Assembly: GCA_001874005.1 (NCBI GenBank)
Contig: MNYJ01000154.1
Span: forward strand, 1-35,360
Origin: Desulfobacteraceae bacterium CG2_30_51_40
Lineage (GTDB): Bacteria > Desulfobacterota > DSM-4660 > Desulfatiglandales > Desulfatiglandaceae
Direction: 5' to 3'
DNA length: 35,360 bases
Below are positions 7,568 through 14,873 of this stretch, piece by piece. The first letter of the stretch is position 1. Each line of letters starts with the position of its first letter. Below the pieces are notes generated by a model that was given only the letters and a program-made list of their open reading frames with translations, was not told the DNA's origin and did no database searches. The position numbers and the translations under genes were made by a program.

Positions 7568-8071
7568 CTATTTCTGTGGCTGCTTCGGCGGAGGAACGAT
7601 CTTCAGATTTGAAGAGCCGGCTATGCCTGAATCCATACCGGTCGCGTTTATTTGATAAATGCCGGGGGGAAGGGGCTTTGCCTGCTTGAAATCAGGTCTC
7701 AAGAGAGGGGTCCAACCCACCTGGAAGAACCAGTTGAGTGTCGCGGTAGGCTGCATGGCCGCGGAAAAATTGCCGTCCTTATCCGCTGTTCCAAAGGCCA
7801 ACCCGACAGCGTCCTCATCCTTCCCCACTCCCTTGATCTCCAATCCTTTGGGTACCACCATCTCCACACTCACCATCTCGTTGGGTTGAAAACCTGCTCC
7901 CTTGAAACTGACCGGACTCTTGATCAACGCTGGGGAAAGGAATATCTCCGCCGGGACTACCTCCAGAGTCGCCTTGGCTTTGGACACAGGTGACATGGTG
8001 CCAGAGCAGCCTGCGGTTACCACTGTAAATATGACAGCAAGAAACAGTATAGCCGTTCTGTATGATCTCAT
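7568..8071 (-). CDS. Small lipoprotein of the LIV-type transporter operon
   Basis: The protein has 167 residues, with AAGGAGG ahead of the ATG at 8071. The N-terminus is a lipoprotein signal: MRSYR, a hydrophobic stretch, then VTAGC with Cys21 as the likely lipidated residue. The mature part is about 145 residues, rich in beta-prone segments (VSFKGAGFQPNEMVSVEMV, GLAFGTADKDGNFSAA) and resembling an Ig-like or IPT/TIG-type sandwich. That is a fold guess from composition. It sits between the substrate-binding protein gene and livF with spacings of 17 and 7 bp, so it must be made together with the importer. It may be an outer-membrane or periplasmic accessory for substrate delivery. I do not recognise a named family. 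Confidence 0.8.
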   Translation of the reverse strand: MRSYRTAILFLAVIFTVVTAGCSGTMSPVSKAKATLEVVPAEIFLSPALIKSPVSFKGAGFQPNEMVSVEMVVPKGLEIKGVGKDEDAVGLAFGTADKDGNFSAAMQPTATLNWFFQVGWTPLLRPDFKQAKPLPPGIYQINATGMDSGIAGSSNLKIVPPPKQPQK

Positions 8072-8088
8072 GACTGCCTCCTTTGCAA

Positions 8089-9300
8089 TTAGAATTTGTG
8101 CAGGCTCACGGCGTCCGGAGCGGTTCTCCAGTCGCTTATGGGCAGGGCCTTGCCTTTGGTTATCCTGTATATCTTTACCTCAAGACTCCCTCTACGGGAT
8201 TTATCGCTGTAAGCGCAGGGCCCCTGGATTCCCTTCTTGTCAAGTCCCTTGAGCGTCTGATAGGCCTTGTACATATCGTCACCCTCAAGCTTTTCAAAAC
8301 CCGCCGCCTTGACGGAAGCCTTAAGGCCTTCAACAAAGGTTATCCCCCAGGATATCCCCATACCGTACACCTCATTGAATTTCTCCATGGAGCCCCTGTT
8401 TCTCTTCCACATATCGGTCACAAAGGAGTTTGCCTTGGCATCTTCTCCCCTCTGGAAAAAAGAGGTTATCACTATACCTTCAAGGACCTCTGCGTGTACC
8501 CCCAGACCCAGTTCCGTAGGCCCCCAGTAGTCGGTCGTAAATTGAATCTTCTTCGTAAGACCCAATGAATAGGCATCCCTTATTACGTTGGTGGGAGTAG
8601 GATCAACCCCGCCCGCATGGATGTAATTGGCTCCGCCCTTGGCAAGCCTTGTGAGATAGACGTCATGCTTAAGGGTCCCCGGCGGGAAAAATTCAGGAGG
8701 CAAGAGTTTTATGCCTATCTTTTGAGCGTATTCCTGGCCGCCTCTCAGATGCTCTCTTCCGTAAGGGTTATCCCAACTGAGATAACCTACCACGGGAGCG
8801 CCTGCGTTCCCCTTGGCCTTCCAGTCCTCCATGATCCAGTCAAACGTGGCGGCTAAGGCGTCCTGATACGCGGGCCCCCAGAGAAATGTCCTCTGCACAT
8901 GGGCCTGATATTCACCGTCCCCCGGAACGATCTGCGCCCTTTTATCTTTTTCGATGAGCCCGGCAACCGCCTTTCCGATCCCGGTGCTTATGGAGTTTAC
9001 CATAAGAAGTTTTTCCGTCCTTCTGTAACGCTTATACGCCGAAACCGCCCTTGCCACGTCATAGCGGGTATCAATTCCGATAAAGTTGATCTTTATCCCG
9101 TCAACACCTCCTTTTTCGTTAATCTCCTTGATAAAGTCCGAAAGCCCCATATCCGCAGGCACATTGAGCCCTGCTATAGGACCGGTGTAGTCAGCGAGGC
9201 TTAGATAAGATACCTCCTTGGCCGCCGTGACCCGGAAAAGCGCCAGCGTCAGGAACAGTCCCGCAAAGACCGAACAGATGTTTAAATATCTTGCTTTCAT
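8089..9300 (-). CDS. livK: LIV-type ABC transporter periplasmic substrate-binding protein
   Basis: The protein has 403 residues from the ATG at 9300, preceded directly by AAAGGAGGT; the frame is open 48 bases further upstream but without a better start. A Sec signal peptide is evident (MKARYLNICSVFAGLFLTLA, cleavage probably after VTAAK). The mature protein has the Peripla_BP_6 layout: an opening SYLSLADYTGPIAG, a loop with DTRYDVARAVSAY, and a second lobe with VGYLSWDNPYGREH. It should bind the substrate in the periplasm and pass it to LivHM. Orthologues next to CoA ligases are often linked to aromatic or fatty acids, and the operon context here says the same, but binding residues cannot be assigned from sequence alone. 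Confidence 0.92.
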   Translation of the reverse strand: MKARYLNICSVFAGLFLTLALFRVTAAKEVSYLSLADYTGPIAGLNVPADMGLSDFIKEINEKGGVDGIKINFIGIDTRYDVARAVSAYKRYRRTEKLLMVNSISTGIGKAVAGLIEKDKRAQIVPGDGEYQAHVQRTFLWGPAYQDALAATFDWIMEDWKAKGNAGAPVVGYLSWDNPYGREHLRGGQEYAQKIGIKLLPPEFFPPGTLKHDVYLTRLAKGGANYIHAGGVDPTPTNVIRDAYSLGLTKKIQFTTDYWGPTELGLGVHAEVLEGIVITSFFQRGEDAKANSFVTDMWKRNRGSMEKFNEVYGMGISWGITFVEGLKASVKAAGFEKLEGDDMYKAYQTLKGLDKKGIQGPCAYSDKSRRGSLEVKIYRITKGKALPISDWRTAPDAVSLHKF

Positions 9301-9367
9301 GCTACCTCCTTTCATTTCCCCCTGCCTAGTTTGAGATTCCTCCAACACCCTTTACCGCACCCTTTAC

Positions 9368-10414
9368 CTAATTGGCAAAGGGATACAATCTGTAAGAAGC
9401 CTTGAATATCTCCCAACGGTGCGCAAGGCCCCGCGGCTCAAATATCAGGAAGATACTCACGGCAAGACCGAATGCGATCAAGCCCATGGCTGCTGCCGGG
9501 GAAGACCCCAGCCACGGGAAAGCTCCGGCCAGAACAGGCGAGGTGAAAAGCACCAGTTCGTTTAGAATCTTTATGAAAAGCACTCCGAAAAACACTCCAG
9601 GGATACTTCCCATCCCCCCTATAATCAGCATCCCAACAAACTCCAGGGCGTGAAGAAGGGTGAACTGCTCAGCGTTCACCACCGTAATCAGGTGAGCCCA
9701 GAGGGAACCTGCGATGCCCGCGTAGAAGCAGGATATGAAAAAAGCAAGTAGTTTATAGTAGTAAAGGTTGATACCCATGACCTCTCCGGCCAGATCATTG
9801 TCTCTGATGGCCACAAAGGCCCTTCCGACCCTTGTCCTGACCAGGTTTCTGGCGCAATAGGTCATTATCAGCATTACGGATACGATAATGTAGAACATCT
9901 TTTCGTCGGTATCGAATTCAAAACCCCCCAGGGTCGGAGAGGGAGGATACAATCCCTTAAATGAGCCGGTTATTTCAAGATGCAGGACCAGCCAGATCAG
10001 AACAAAGTGTATCGCGATCGTAGCCATGGCCAGATACATGCCTTTTATTCTGAGAGAGGGTGCCCCCCCTATGGCGCCTACTGCTCCGGCCACAACTCCC
10101 GACAGCGGGAGTGCCAGCCAGAAAGAGACTCCGAAGTGAGTTGTAAGTACAGATGAGGTATATGCCCCTACGGCCATAAAGGCCGCCTGCCCGAAAGAAA
10201 TCTGCCCGCAATAACCGCTCACTATTTGAAGACCCAGGACTGCTATCACGCTTATTGCCGCAAGATTTATGAAGCTTACGAGATAATAGGATCCGAAAAG
10301 AGGAAAGAGATACAAGATGACGAGCGCTCCCAAAAGGCTAGCCCAGTGCTGCCATGTCCTTATTATCGCCATATCCTGGCCGTAGTTTCTGTCAAATATG
10401 CCGCAAGGCCTCAT
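9368..10414 (-). CDS. livM: LIV-type ABC transporter permease
   Basis: The protein has 348 residues with about ten hydrophobic segments. The family's inner-membrane signature is seen in GQISFGQAAFMAVGAYTSS and further on in AIRDNDLAGEVMGINLYYYK, the EAA-like loop that meets the ATPase. The ATG at 10414 lies 3 bases after the livH stop, so translation is coupled; a second ATG at 10372 (MAIIRTW) would remove 14 residues and is possible because the ribosome site at 10414 is weak. The product pairs with LivH to form the channel. A gap of 67 bp separates it from livK upstream on the map, which is the next gene in transcription. Confidence 0.93.
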   Translation of the reverse strand: MRPCGIFDRNYGQDMAIIRTWQHWASLLGALVILYLFPLFGSYYLVSFINLAAISVIAVLGLQIVSGYCGQISFGQAAFMAVGAYTSSVLTTHFGVSFWLALPLSGVVAGAVGAIGGAPSLRIKGMYLAMATIAIHFVLIWLVLHLEITGSFKGLYPPSPTLGGFEFDTDEKMFYIIVSVMLIMTYCARNLVRTRVGRAFVAIRDNDLAGEVMGINLYYYKLLAFFISCFYAGIAGSLWAHLITVVNAEQFTLLHALEFVGMLIIGGMGSIPGVFFGVLFIKILNELVLFTSPVLAGAFPWLGSSPAAAMGLIAFGLAVSIFLIFEPRGLAHRWEIFKASYRLYPFAN

Positions 10415-10417
10415 AGC

Positions 10418-11302
10418 TCATATCCTCTCTATCCTGGTCAGTCCGAAAAGTCCGTAGGGTCTAACGAGCAGTACCATCAAAAGCACTATATATGAGACCA
10501 CATCCTTGACCCCGCCGCCAACGAGAGGGTCCAAATAGCCGGCGCCGACATTTTCAACCACCCCCAGAAGAAGTCCTACCACAAAGGCCCCCGAAAGGGA
10601 ATCAAGTCCACCGCAGATCGCTACAATCAATCCGTTGATCCCTATATAGGGGAGCATGTAATAGATATCCATCACCCCGGCTATAGCTATTCCTGCAACG
10701 GTTGCAACAAGGCCTGAGAGGACCCACACATAGGAAAATATTTTTCTTACCGTTATCCCGGTTCCCTGCGCAAGCCTGTGATCTTCAGCGGTGGCCCTCA
10801 TACCAAGCCCGACCTTTGTGAACTTGAAGACCAGGGAAAGGGCTATGAAAAGCAGAACCGCAACCAGGAAGCTTACCATCTGGTTTACCGGGACCGACAG
10901 CCCCCCCAGGGCGATGTTTCCTTCAGGCAGGAAGGCGGGCAGGGCCCTAGTCTCGCCCTTGAGGTAAAGGACGAATATACCTTCAAGGGTTATGAAGACG
11001 GCAAATGTCATAAGGAACGCTGCAAAAAGAGGCTGGCCGATCAGGGGCCTCAGCGCGAGTCTTTCGATAAGAAGGCCTATCGCCGCGGTGAGAATAAAGG
11101 CAGGTATAAGGCTTGCCCAGAGAGGCCACCCAAAGGAGCCGAAAAAAAACCAGAAGAATAACGCCCCGAATGCGACAAGCTGGCCATGGGCAAGGCTCAC
11201 CACATGCGTGGACTTATAAACAAGCACTATGCCGGCGGCCACAAGGGAATACAGGCTCCCGATCATGAGCCCGGTTATTGCCTGCTGCAAAAACTCCAAC
11301 AT
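10418..11302 (-). CDS. livH: LIV-type ABC transporter permease
   Basis: The protein has 294 residues and about eight membrane segments. Typical LivH features are the opening GLMIGSLYSLVAAGIVLVYK, then VVSLAHGQLVAFGA, and the ATPase-contact loop ATAEDHRLAQGTGI. CGGAG lies 6 bases before the ATG at 11302. It begins 20 bp after the acyl-CoA ligase stop codon and ends 3 bp before livM. The ligase between livG and livH is an arrangement seen in several proteobacterial LIV-type operons tied to aromatic or fatty acid use, so the importer is likely specific for an organic acid rather than leucine. The symbol denotes family membership only. Confidence 0.93.
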   Translation of the reverse strand: MLEFLQQAITGLMIGSLYSLVAAGIVLVYKSTHVVSLAHGQLVAFGALFFWFFFGSFGWPLWASLIPAFILTAAIGLLIERLALRPLIGQPLFAAFLMTFAVFITLEGIFVLYLKGETRALPAFLPEGNIALGGLSVPVNQMVSFLVAVLLFIALSLVFKFTKVGLGMRATAEDHRLAQGTGITVRKIFSYVWVLSGLVATVAGIAIAGVMDIYYMLPYIGINGLIVAICGGLDSLSGAFVVGLLLGVVENVGAGYLDPLVGGGVKDVVSYIVLLMVLLVRPYGLFGLTRIERI

Positions 11303-11322
11303 GGATCACTCCGCTGAAATTC

Positions 11323-13212
11323 TCATATCTCGTTTACTGCTATGCTTGTCTCCATGACGCCTTTTCGACCGTCCCTATAAGTGACGGCGGCCTCTACCCT
11401 ATAGGCCCCCTTGTCTCCATAGAGCGCCTCTATAAGCCCGCTGTATTTATCCTCCACAAATGTGCGTCTAAGTTTCCTCGTTCTTGTAAGCTCATCTTCA
11501 TCGGCATCGAATTCCTTATGAAGATTCACAAACCTTCTTATTCTGGTCCAGTCCGGCAGGGTCTTATTGACCTTGCTTATCTCTCCTTTTATCAGTTCTA
11601 TAACCTCTTTTCTTTGAGAAAGGTCGGTAAAGGTCGTATAAGCGATGTGTCTTGCCTCAGCAAATCTTCCCACATTTTCAAGATCAATATTTATAAGGGC
11701 GGTGACAAAGCCTCTCTCGGCCCCGCCGACCACGAGCACATCCTTGATGTAAGGGCTGAATCTCAGCCTTATCTCCGTATATTGAGGAGAGAACTTCTTT
11801 CCGCCTGCAAGTTCCTTGAGATCGTCCATCCTGTCCATTACCACCAGGTGGCCGTCCTCATCCCTGTGGCCGAAATCTCCGGTGCGGTACCAGCCGTCAA
11901 CCATCTTGGCTTCGGTAGCCTCTTTATTCTTGTAGTAGCCGGCGTAAGGGTATTTACTCTTAACGAGTATCTCTCCTTCATCCGAAAGCTTTATCTCCAC
12001 CCACGGAACAGGCGGTCCTGAGGTCTCAGGCCTCATATCGCCTCTCCTCGGCATGGTTATAACGCCCTGTTCCGTGCTACCGTAAAAAAGGCGGATATCA
12101 ATCCCCAATGCCTTAAAATACTTTATTATATCCGGGCTTACAGCCGCTCCGGCCGAATAGACGATCTTTACATTGGAAAGCCCCAGCCTGTCTCTCAGTT
12201 GCCTGAAGACGGAGTAATAGGCAAGGAGGTATAGAAAACTCCGTAAAAATCCCGCCCTGCTGCCCCCTGACTCACAGTATCTCAATCCGACAGGCAAAGC
12301 CCTGTTATAAATGAAGCGCCTTATGAAGCTTGAATCCATCATCTTTGCCTGCACCATACGATTGAGGTTCTCCCACAGTCTGGCGCCGAAGAAGAGCACT
12401 CCCGGACCAATCTCCCTGATATTCTCTTGAACGGTTTCGGGCTCCTCGGGGAAATTGACCACCATGGGAGCTAGGATATTTCCCGCAATCCCGATGCCCT
12501 GTTCCGTGATCCAGGCGGGAGGAATGAATGACAGGTACTCATAGTCTTTTCCTACCCATCCATCCAGTCCGGCCCATTCGCCTACGGAAAGCATGAGCCA
12601 GTTCTGGGTGAGCATTGCTCCCTTGGGAAGACCTGTAGTCCCGCTGGTATAGCAAATCACTGCCACATCTTCTCCCTTTCCGGCATCAAGCATTTCATCA
12701 AAAAGCCCAGGCCGGCTCTTTTCATAGGCCCTGCCGATCTCAATCACTTCATCCAACTGCATCAGGAGATGGTCGTCATAACCCCAGAGCCCCTTTGGAT
12801 CCCAGAAAATCACCTTTTTGAGCCGGGGCAGTTGATCCTTTATCTCCAGAAGCTTATCCACCTGTTCCTGGTCATGCGCCACAACAAAGGTGGAATCCGA
12901 GTGTTCCACGTAATACCTGACCTCGGACGGAAGGCAGTCCGTAAATATTCCCACCGCGGCGCAACCGGCCGACTGGGCCGCAAGCTCTGCCCAGAACCAC
13001 TCGGGCTTGTTCTCGCCCAGTATGGATACCTTGTCCCCCTTATCGAGGCCCAGGCTCTTGAGTCCCAGGCACAGCCACTTCACCTTGAGAAAATAATCCT
13101 CCCAGGTATATTCCCTCCAGATGCCCCTGTCCTTCACCCTCATGGCTATGGAGCCGGAGCCCAATCTGCGGTAGTTATCCCTCAACGCCAGCGGAAGTGT
13201 TTCAAGAGCCAT
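11323..13212 (-). CDS. Long-chain-type acyl-CoA synthetase (AMP-forming)
   Basis: The protein has 629 residues from the ATG at 13212, which has GGGAGG about 10 bases upstream; the frame extends to 13263 but those residues look non-native. It is an ANL-superfamily enzyme of the FadD/FACL long form. A3 reads ICYTSGTTGLPKGAMLTQ, A5 is FYGSTEQG, A7 is WYRTGDFGHRDEDGH, and the C-terminal lysine loop is LTRTRKLRRTF with the catalytic lysine kept. The long insertion in the C-terminal domain is typical of long-chain or aryl ligases. It probably converts the imported acid to its CoA ester, trapping it in the cell. It lies inside the importer operon between livG and livH, unlike the second ligase at 5071-6594, which has altered motifs. 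Confidence 0.9.
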   Translation of the reverse strand: MALETLPLALRDNYRRLGSGSIAMRVKDRGIWREYTWEDYFLKVKWLCLGLKSLGLDKGDKVSILGENKPEWFWAELAAQSAGCAAVGIFTDCLPSEVRYYVEHSDSTFVVAHDQEQVDKLLEIKDQLPRLKKVIFWDPKGLWGYDDHLLMQLDEVIEIGRAYEKSRPGLFDEMLDAGKGEDVAVICYTSGTTGLPKGAMLTQNWLMLSVGEWAGLDGWVGKDYEYLSFIPPAWITEQGIGIAGNILAPMVVNFPEEPETVQENIREIGPGVLFFGARLWENLNRMVQAKMMDSSFIRRFIYNRALPVGLRYCESGGSRAGFLRSFLYLLAYYSVFRQLRDRLGLSNVKIVYSAGAAVSPDIIKYFKALGIDIRLFYGSTEQGVITMPRRGDMRPETSGPPVPWVEIKLSDEGEILVKSKYPYAGYYKNKEATEAKMVDGWYRTGDFGHRDEDGHLVVMDRMDDLKELAGGKKFSPQYTEIRLRFSPYIKDVLVVGGAERGFVTALINIDLENVGRFAEARHIAYTTFTDLSQRKEVIELIKGEISKVNKTLPDWTRIRRFVNLHKEFDADEDELTRTRKLRRTFVEDKYSGLIEALYGDKGAYRVEAAVTYRDGRKGVMETSIAVNEI

Positions 13213-13304
13213 AATAAAAGGCCTCCCGGGAAATCCGATTTTCGACCTCACGGCAAAAAGCACGGGACGCAGAACTCTGCCCCATGAAAGCGCAAATGTA
13301 CTTT

Positions 13305-14084
13305 CTAATCCTCTCCAAGATATGCCTTTATTACCCTTTTATCCGCCCTGATCTCGGAAGGCCGTCCTTCCGCTATTTTAATTCCGAAGTCGAGCACGGC
13401 CACCCTGCTGCATATATCCATAACCACGTCCATATCGTGCTCAACCAGGACTATGGGAATCTTCTTGAGTTCATGGATATCCAGTACAAACCGGGCCATG
13501 TCTTCCTTTTCTTCTACATTCATTCCCGCCATGGGCTCATCGAGCAGCAGCACGGAAGGCTCCATGCAGAGCGCCCTTGCAAGGTCAACTCGCTTCCTCT
13601 GACCGTAGGGAAGGGAGGCTACAACCTTTTTTCTTATGGATTCCATCTCAAGAAGATCAATGATCTCCTCAACTTGACCCCTGTGAGCGATCTCCTCGCT
13701 TTTTGCCGGTCCGAAGAAAAGAGACCCCGCCAGCGCTCCCCTGCGCATCAGGATGTGTCTAGCCGCCATGAGATTTTCCAGGGCAGTCAAACCTGAGAAT
13801 AGCTCAATATTTTGAAACGTCCTTGCTATTCCCATCTCTGCGATCTTGTGAGGTTTGAGCCTTGTAAGGTCTTTTCCTTCGTAAATGATCTCACCTTCAT
13901 AGGGATGATAGAAGCCGTTAATGCAGTTAAAAAGGCTTGTCTTGCCGGCGCCGTTGGGGCCTATTACTGCCAGTACCTCCTCTGCGTTTACATCCAGGTC
14001 TATTTCATGAAGCACCTGCAGCCCCCCAAAACGCAGGGAAAGCTTCCTTATTTCTATTATTGAATGCGGATCAATTCCAAGCAT
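13305..14084 (-). CDS. livG: LIV-type ABC transporter ATP-binding protein
   Basis: The protein has 259 residues, starting at an ATG 3 bases after the tetR stop codon. Walker A is GPNGAGKTSLFNCINGFY, the last part being the LivG-type hallmark. MGIARTFQNIELF is the Q-loop, SLPYGQRKRVDLARAL takes the place of the LSGGQ signature (LPYGxQR is the normal LivG form), and VLLLDEPMAGMN is Walker B. With LivF it forms the heterodimeric ATPase of the importer. It is the first transport gene after the regulator, and a gap of 92 bp to the ligase start at 13212 contains no clear promoter. Confidence 0.93.
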   Translation of the reverse strand: MLGIDPHSIIEIRKLSLRFGGLQVLHEIDLDVNAEEVLAVIGPNGAGKTSLFNCINGFYHPYEGEIIYEGKDLTRLKPHKIAEMGIARTFQNIELFSGLTALENLMAARHILMRRGALAGSLFFGPAKSEEIAHRGQVEEIIDLLEMESIRKKVVASLPYGQRKRVDLARALCMEPSVLLLDEPMAGMNVEEKEDMARFVLDIHELKKIPIVLVEHDMDVVMDICSRVAVLDFGIKIAEGRPSEIRADKRVIKAYLGED

Positions 14085-14087
14085 CGG

Positions 14088-14768
14088 CTATAGCCTTCCG
14101 TAAGCCGCGCCGGAGCCTGACAGGCCTCCGGCCTGAATGCCTTTTCTGAAAAGGTCTATGGCAAGACCGAGTGTATCCTTGAAAAAGTTCTTGTCCGGAT
14201 TGACCATCCGCTTGCTCTCCTCCCAGAGGACAGTCCCGGTGAAGGTGCTCCAGATTATGTCAGCAAGGGCTGTCGGATGATATCTGTCAAAAAGACCTTG
14301 ATTCATCCCTTGTTCAAGTATGGAACTCAGGGTCCTGATGCAGGACGCGGCTATCTCATTGAGCATGCGAGCCCGCTCGGCGGGAAGGTTTTGAAGTCCG
14401 TCGCTTGCCTGAAGATGAAAAAGATTTACCAGGATAAGATGATCAAAACAGAAGACATCATAGAAGAGATTTTTGAGCGCCTCGACCTTCTGATCGGCGT
14501 TGAGGTCTTTATCCTTGGCCAGCACCGAGAGTTTCTTATAGAGGTAGTTTAGAAGCTGCAGGTTGAGAGAAACATAAATATCGTCTTTGTTCTTAAAATA
14601 GATATAAAGGGCTGCGGGGCTTAGCTCCGCAGATGCAGCTATGTCATCAATAGTTGCGGCACTGTACCCCTTCTGATGGAATACCCTCTTTGCGGCCTCC
14701 AGGATCTGGGTCTGCCTCCTTTTCTGCTGGCTTTCCCTCTCCCTTTTCTTGCGCTCAGTAATGCCCAC
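14088..14768 (-). CDS. TetR/AcrR-family transcriptional regulator
   Basis: The protein has 226 residues from a GTG at 14768 with AGGAGA about 7 bases upstream; no ATG fits. The N-terminal helix-turn-helix is typical: ILEAAKRVFHQKGYSAATID, then DIAASAELSPAALYIYFKNK at roughly residues 22-70. The C-terminal ligand domain is alpha-helical and diverse. It heads the operon of importer, ligases and thiolase, and the gap to livG is 3 bp, so it probably represses its own operon and is released by an acyl-CoA or the free acid, as FadR/PsrA-type TetR proteins do. A sigma70-like promoter at 14819-14847 and a perfect palindrome at 14789-14805 lie in front of it. The effector is not known. Confidence 0.92.
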   Translation of the reverse strand: MGITERKKRERESQQKRRQTQILEAAKRVFHQKGYSAATIDDIAASAELSPAALYIYFKNKDDIYVSLNLQLLNYLYKKLSVLAKDKDLNADQKVEALKNLFYDVFCFDHLILVNLFHLQASDGLQNLPAERARMLNEIAASCIRTLSSILEQGMNQGLFDRYHPTALADIIWSTFTGTVLWEESKRMVNPDKNFFKDTLGLAIDLFRKGIQAGGLSGSGAAYGRL

Positions 14769-14788
14769 GGGAAGGTCTCCTGCGCTGC

Positions 14789-14805
14789 TAAATGCCGTTC
14801 ATTTA
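14789..14805. promoter_or_regulatory. Palindrome, candidate TetR operator
   Basis: TAAATG (14789-14794) and CATTTA (14800-14805) are perfect inverted arms around a 5-base centre. The site lies 21 bases upstream of the tetR start codon and about 14 bases downstream of the -10 box. That is the expected place for an operator bound by a TetR dimer. The AATG/CATT half-sites recall operators of acyl-CoA-responsive FadR-type TetR proteins. Binding by the neighbouring regulator is inferred. Confidence 0.5.
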
Positions 14806-14818
14806 ACTGACGGGTCTT

Positions 14819-14847
14819 CATATAGACTCTTAAAAGCCGGAAGTCAA
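14819..14847 (-). promoter_or_regulatory. Sigma70-like promoter of the tetR-liv-ligase operon
   Basis: Read on the minus strand, a -35 box TTGACT (14847-14842) is followed after exactly 17 bases by TATATG (14824-14819). It matches five of six and four of six consensus bases. Transcription would start near 14812, just upstream of the palindrome, and run through all eleven genes of the minus-strand operon. Confidence 0.55.
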
Positions 14848-14850
14848 GGC

Positions 14851-14873
14851 AAAAACCTGATCCTTTTTATCAG
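14851..14873 (-). terminator. Weak rho-independent terminator after the Cache sensor kinase
   Basis: On the minus strand CTGAT (14873-14869, overlapping the kinase stop codon) pairs with ATCAG (14861-14857), followed by GTTTTT. The stem is only 5 bp with a 7-base loop, so it is weak, but it sits exactly between the kinase gene and the promoter of the next operon. Confidence 0.35.
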
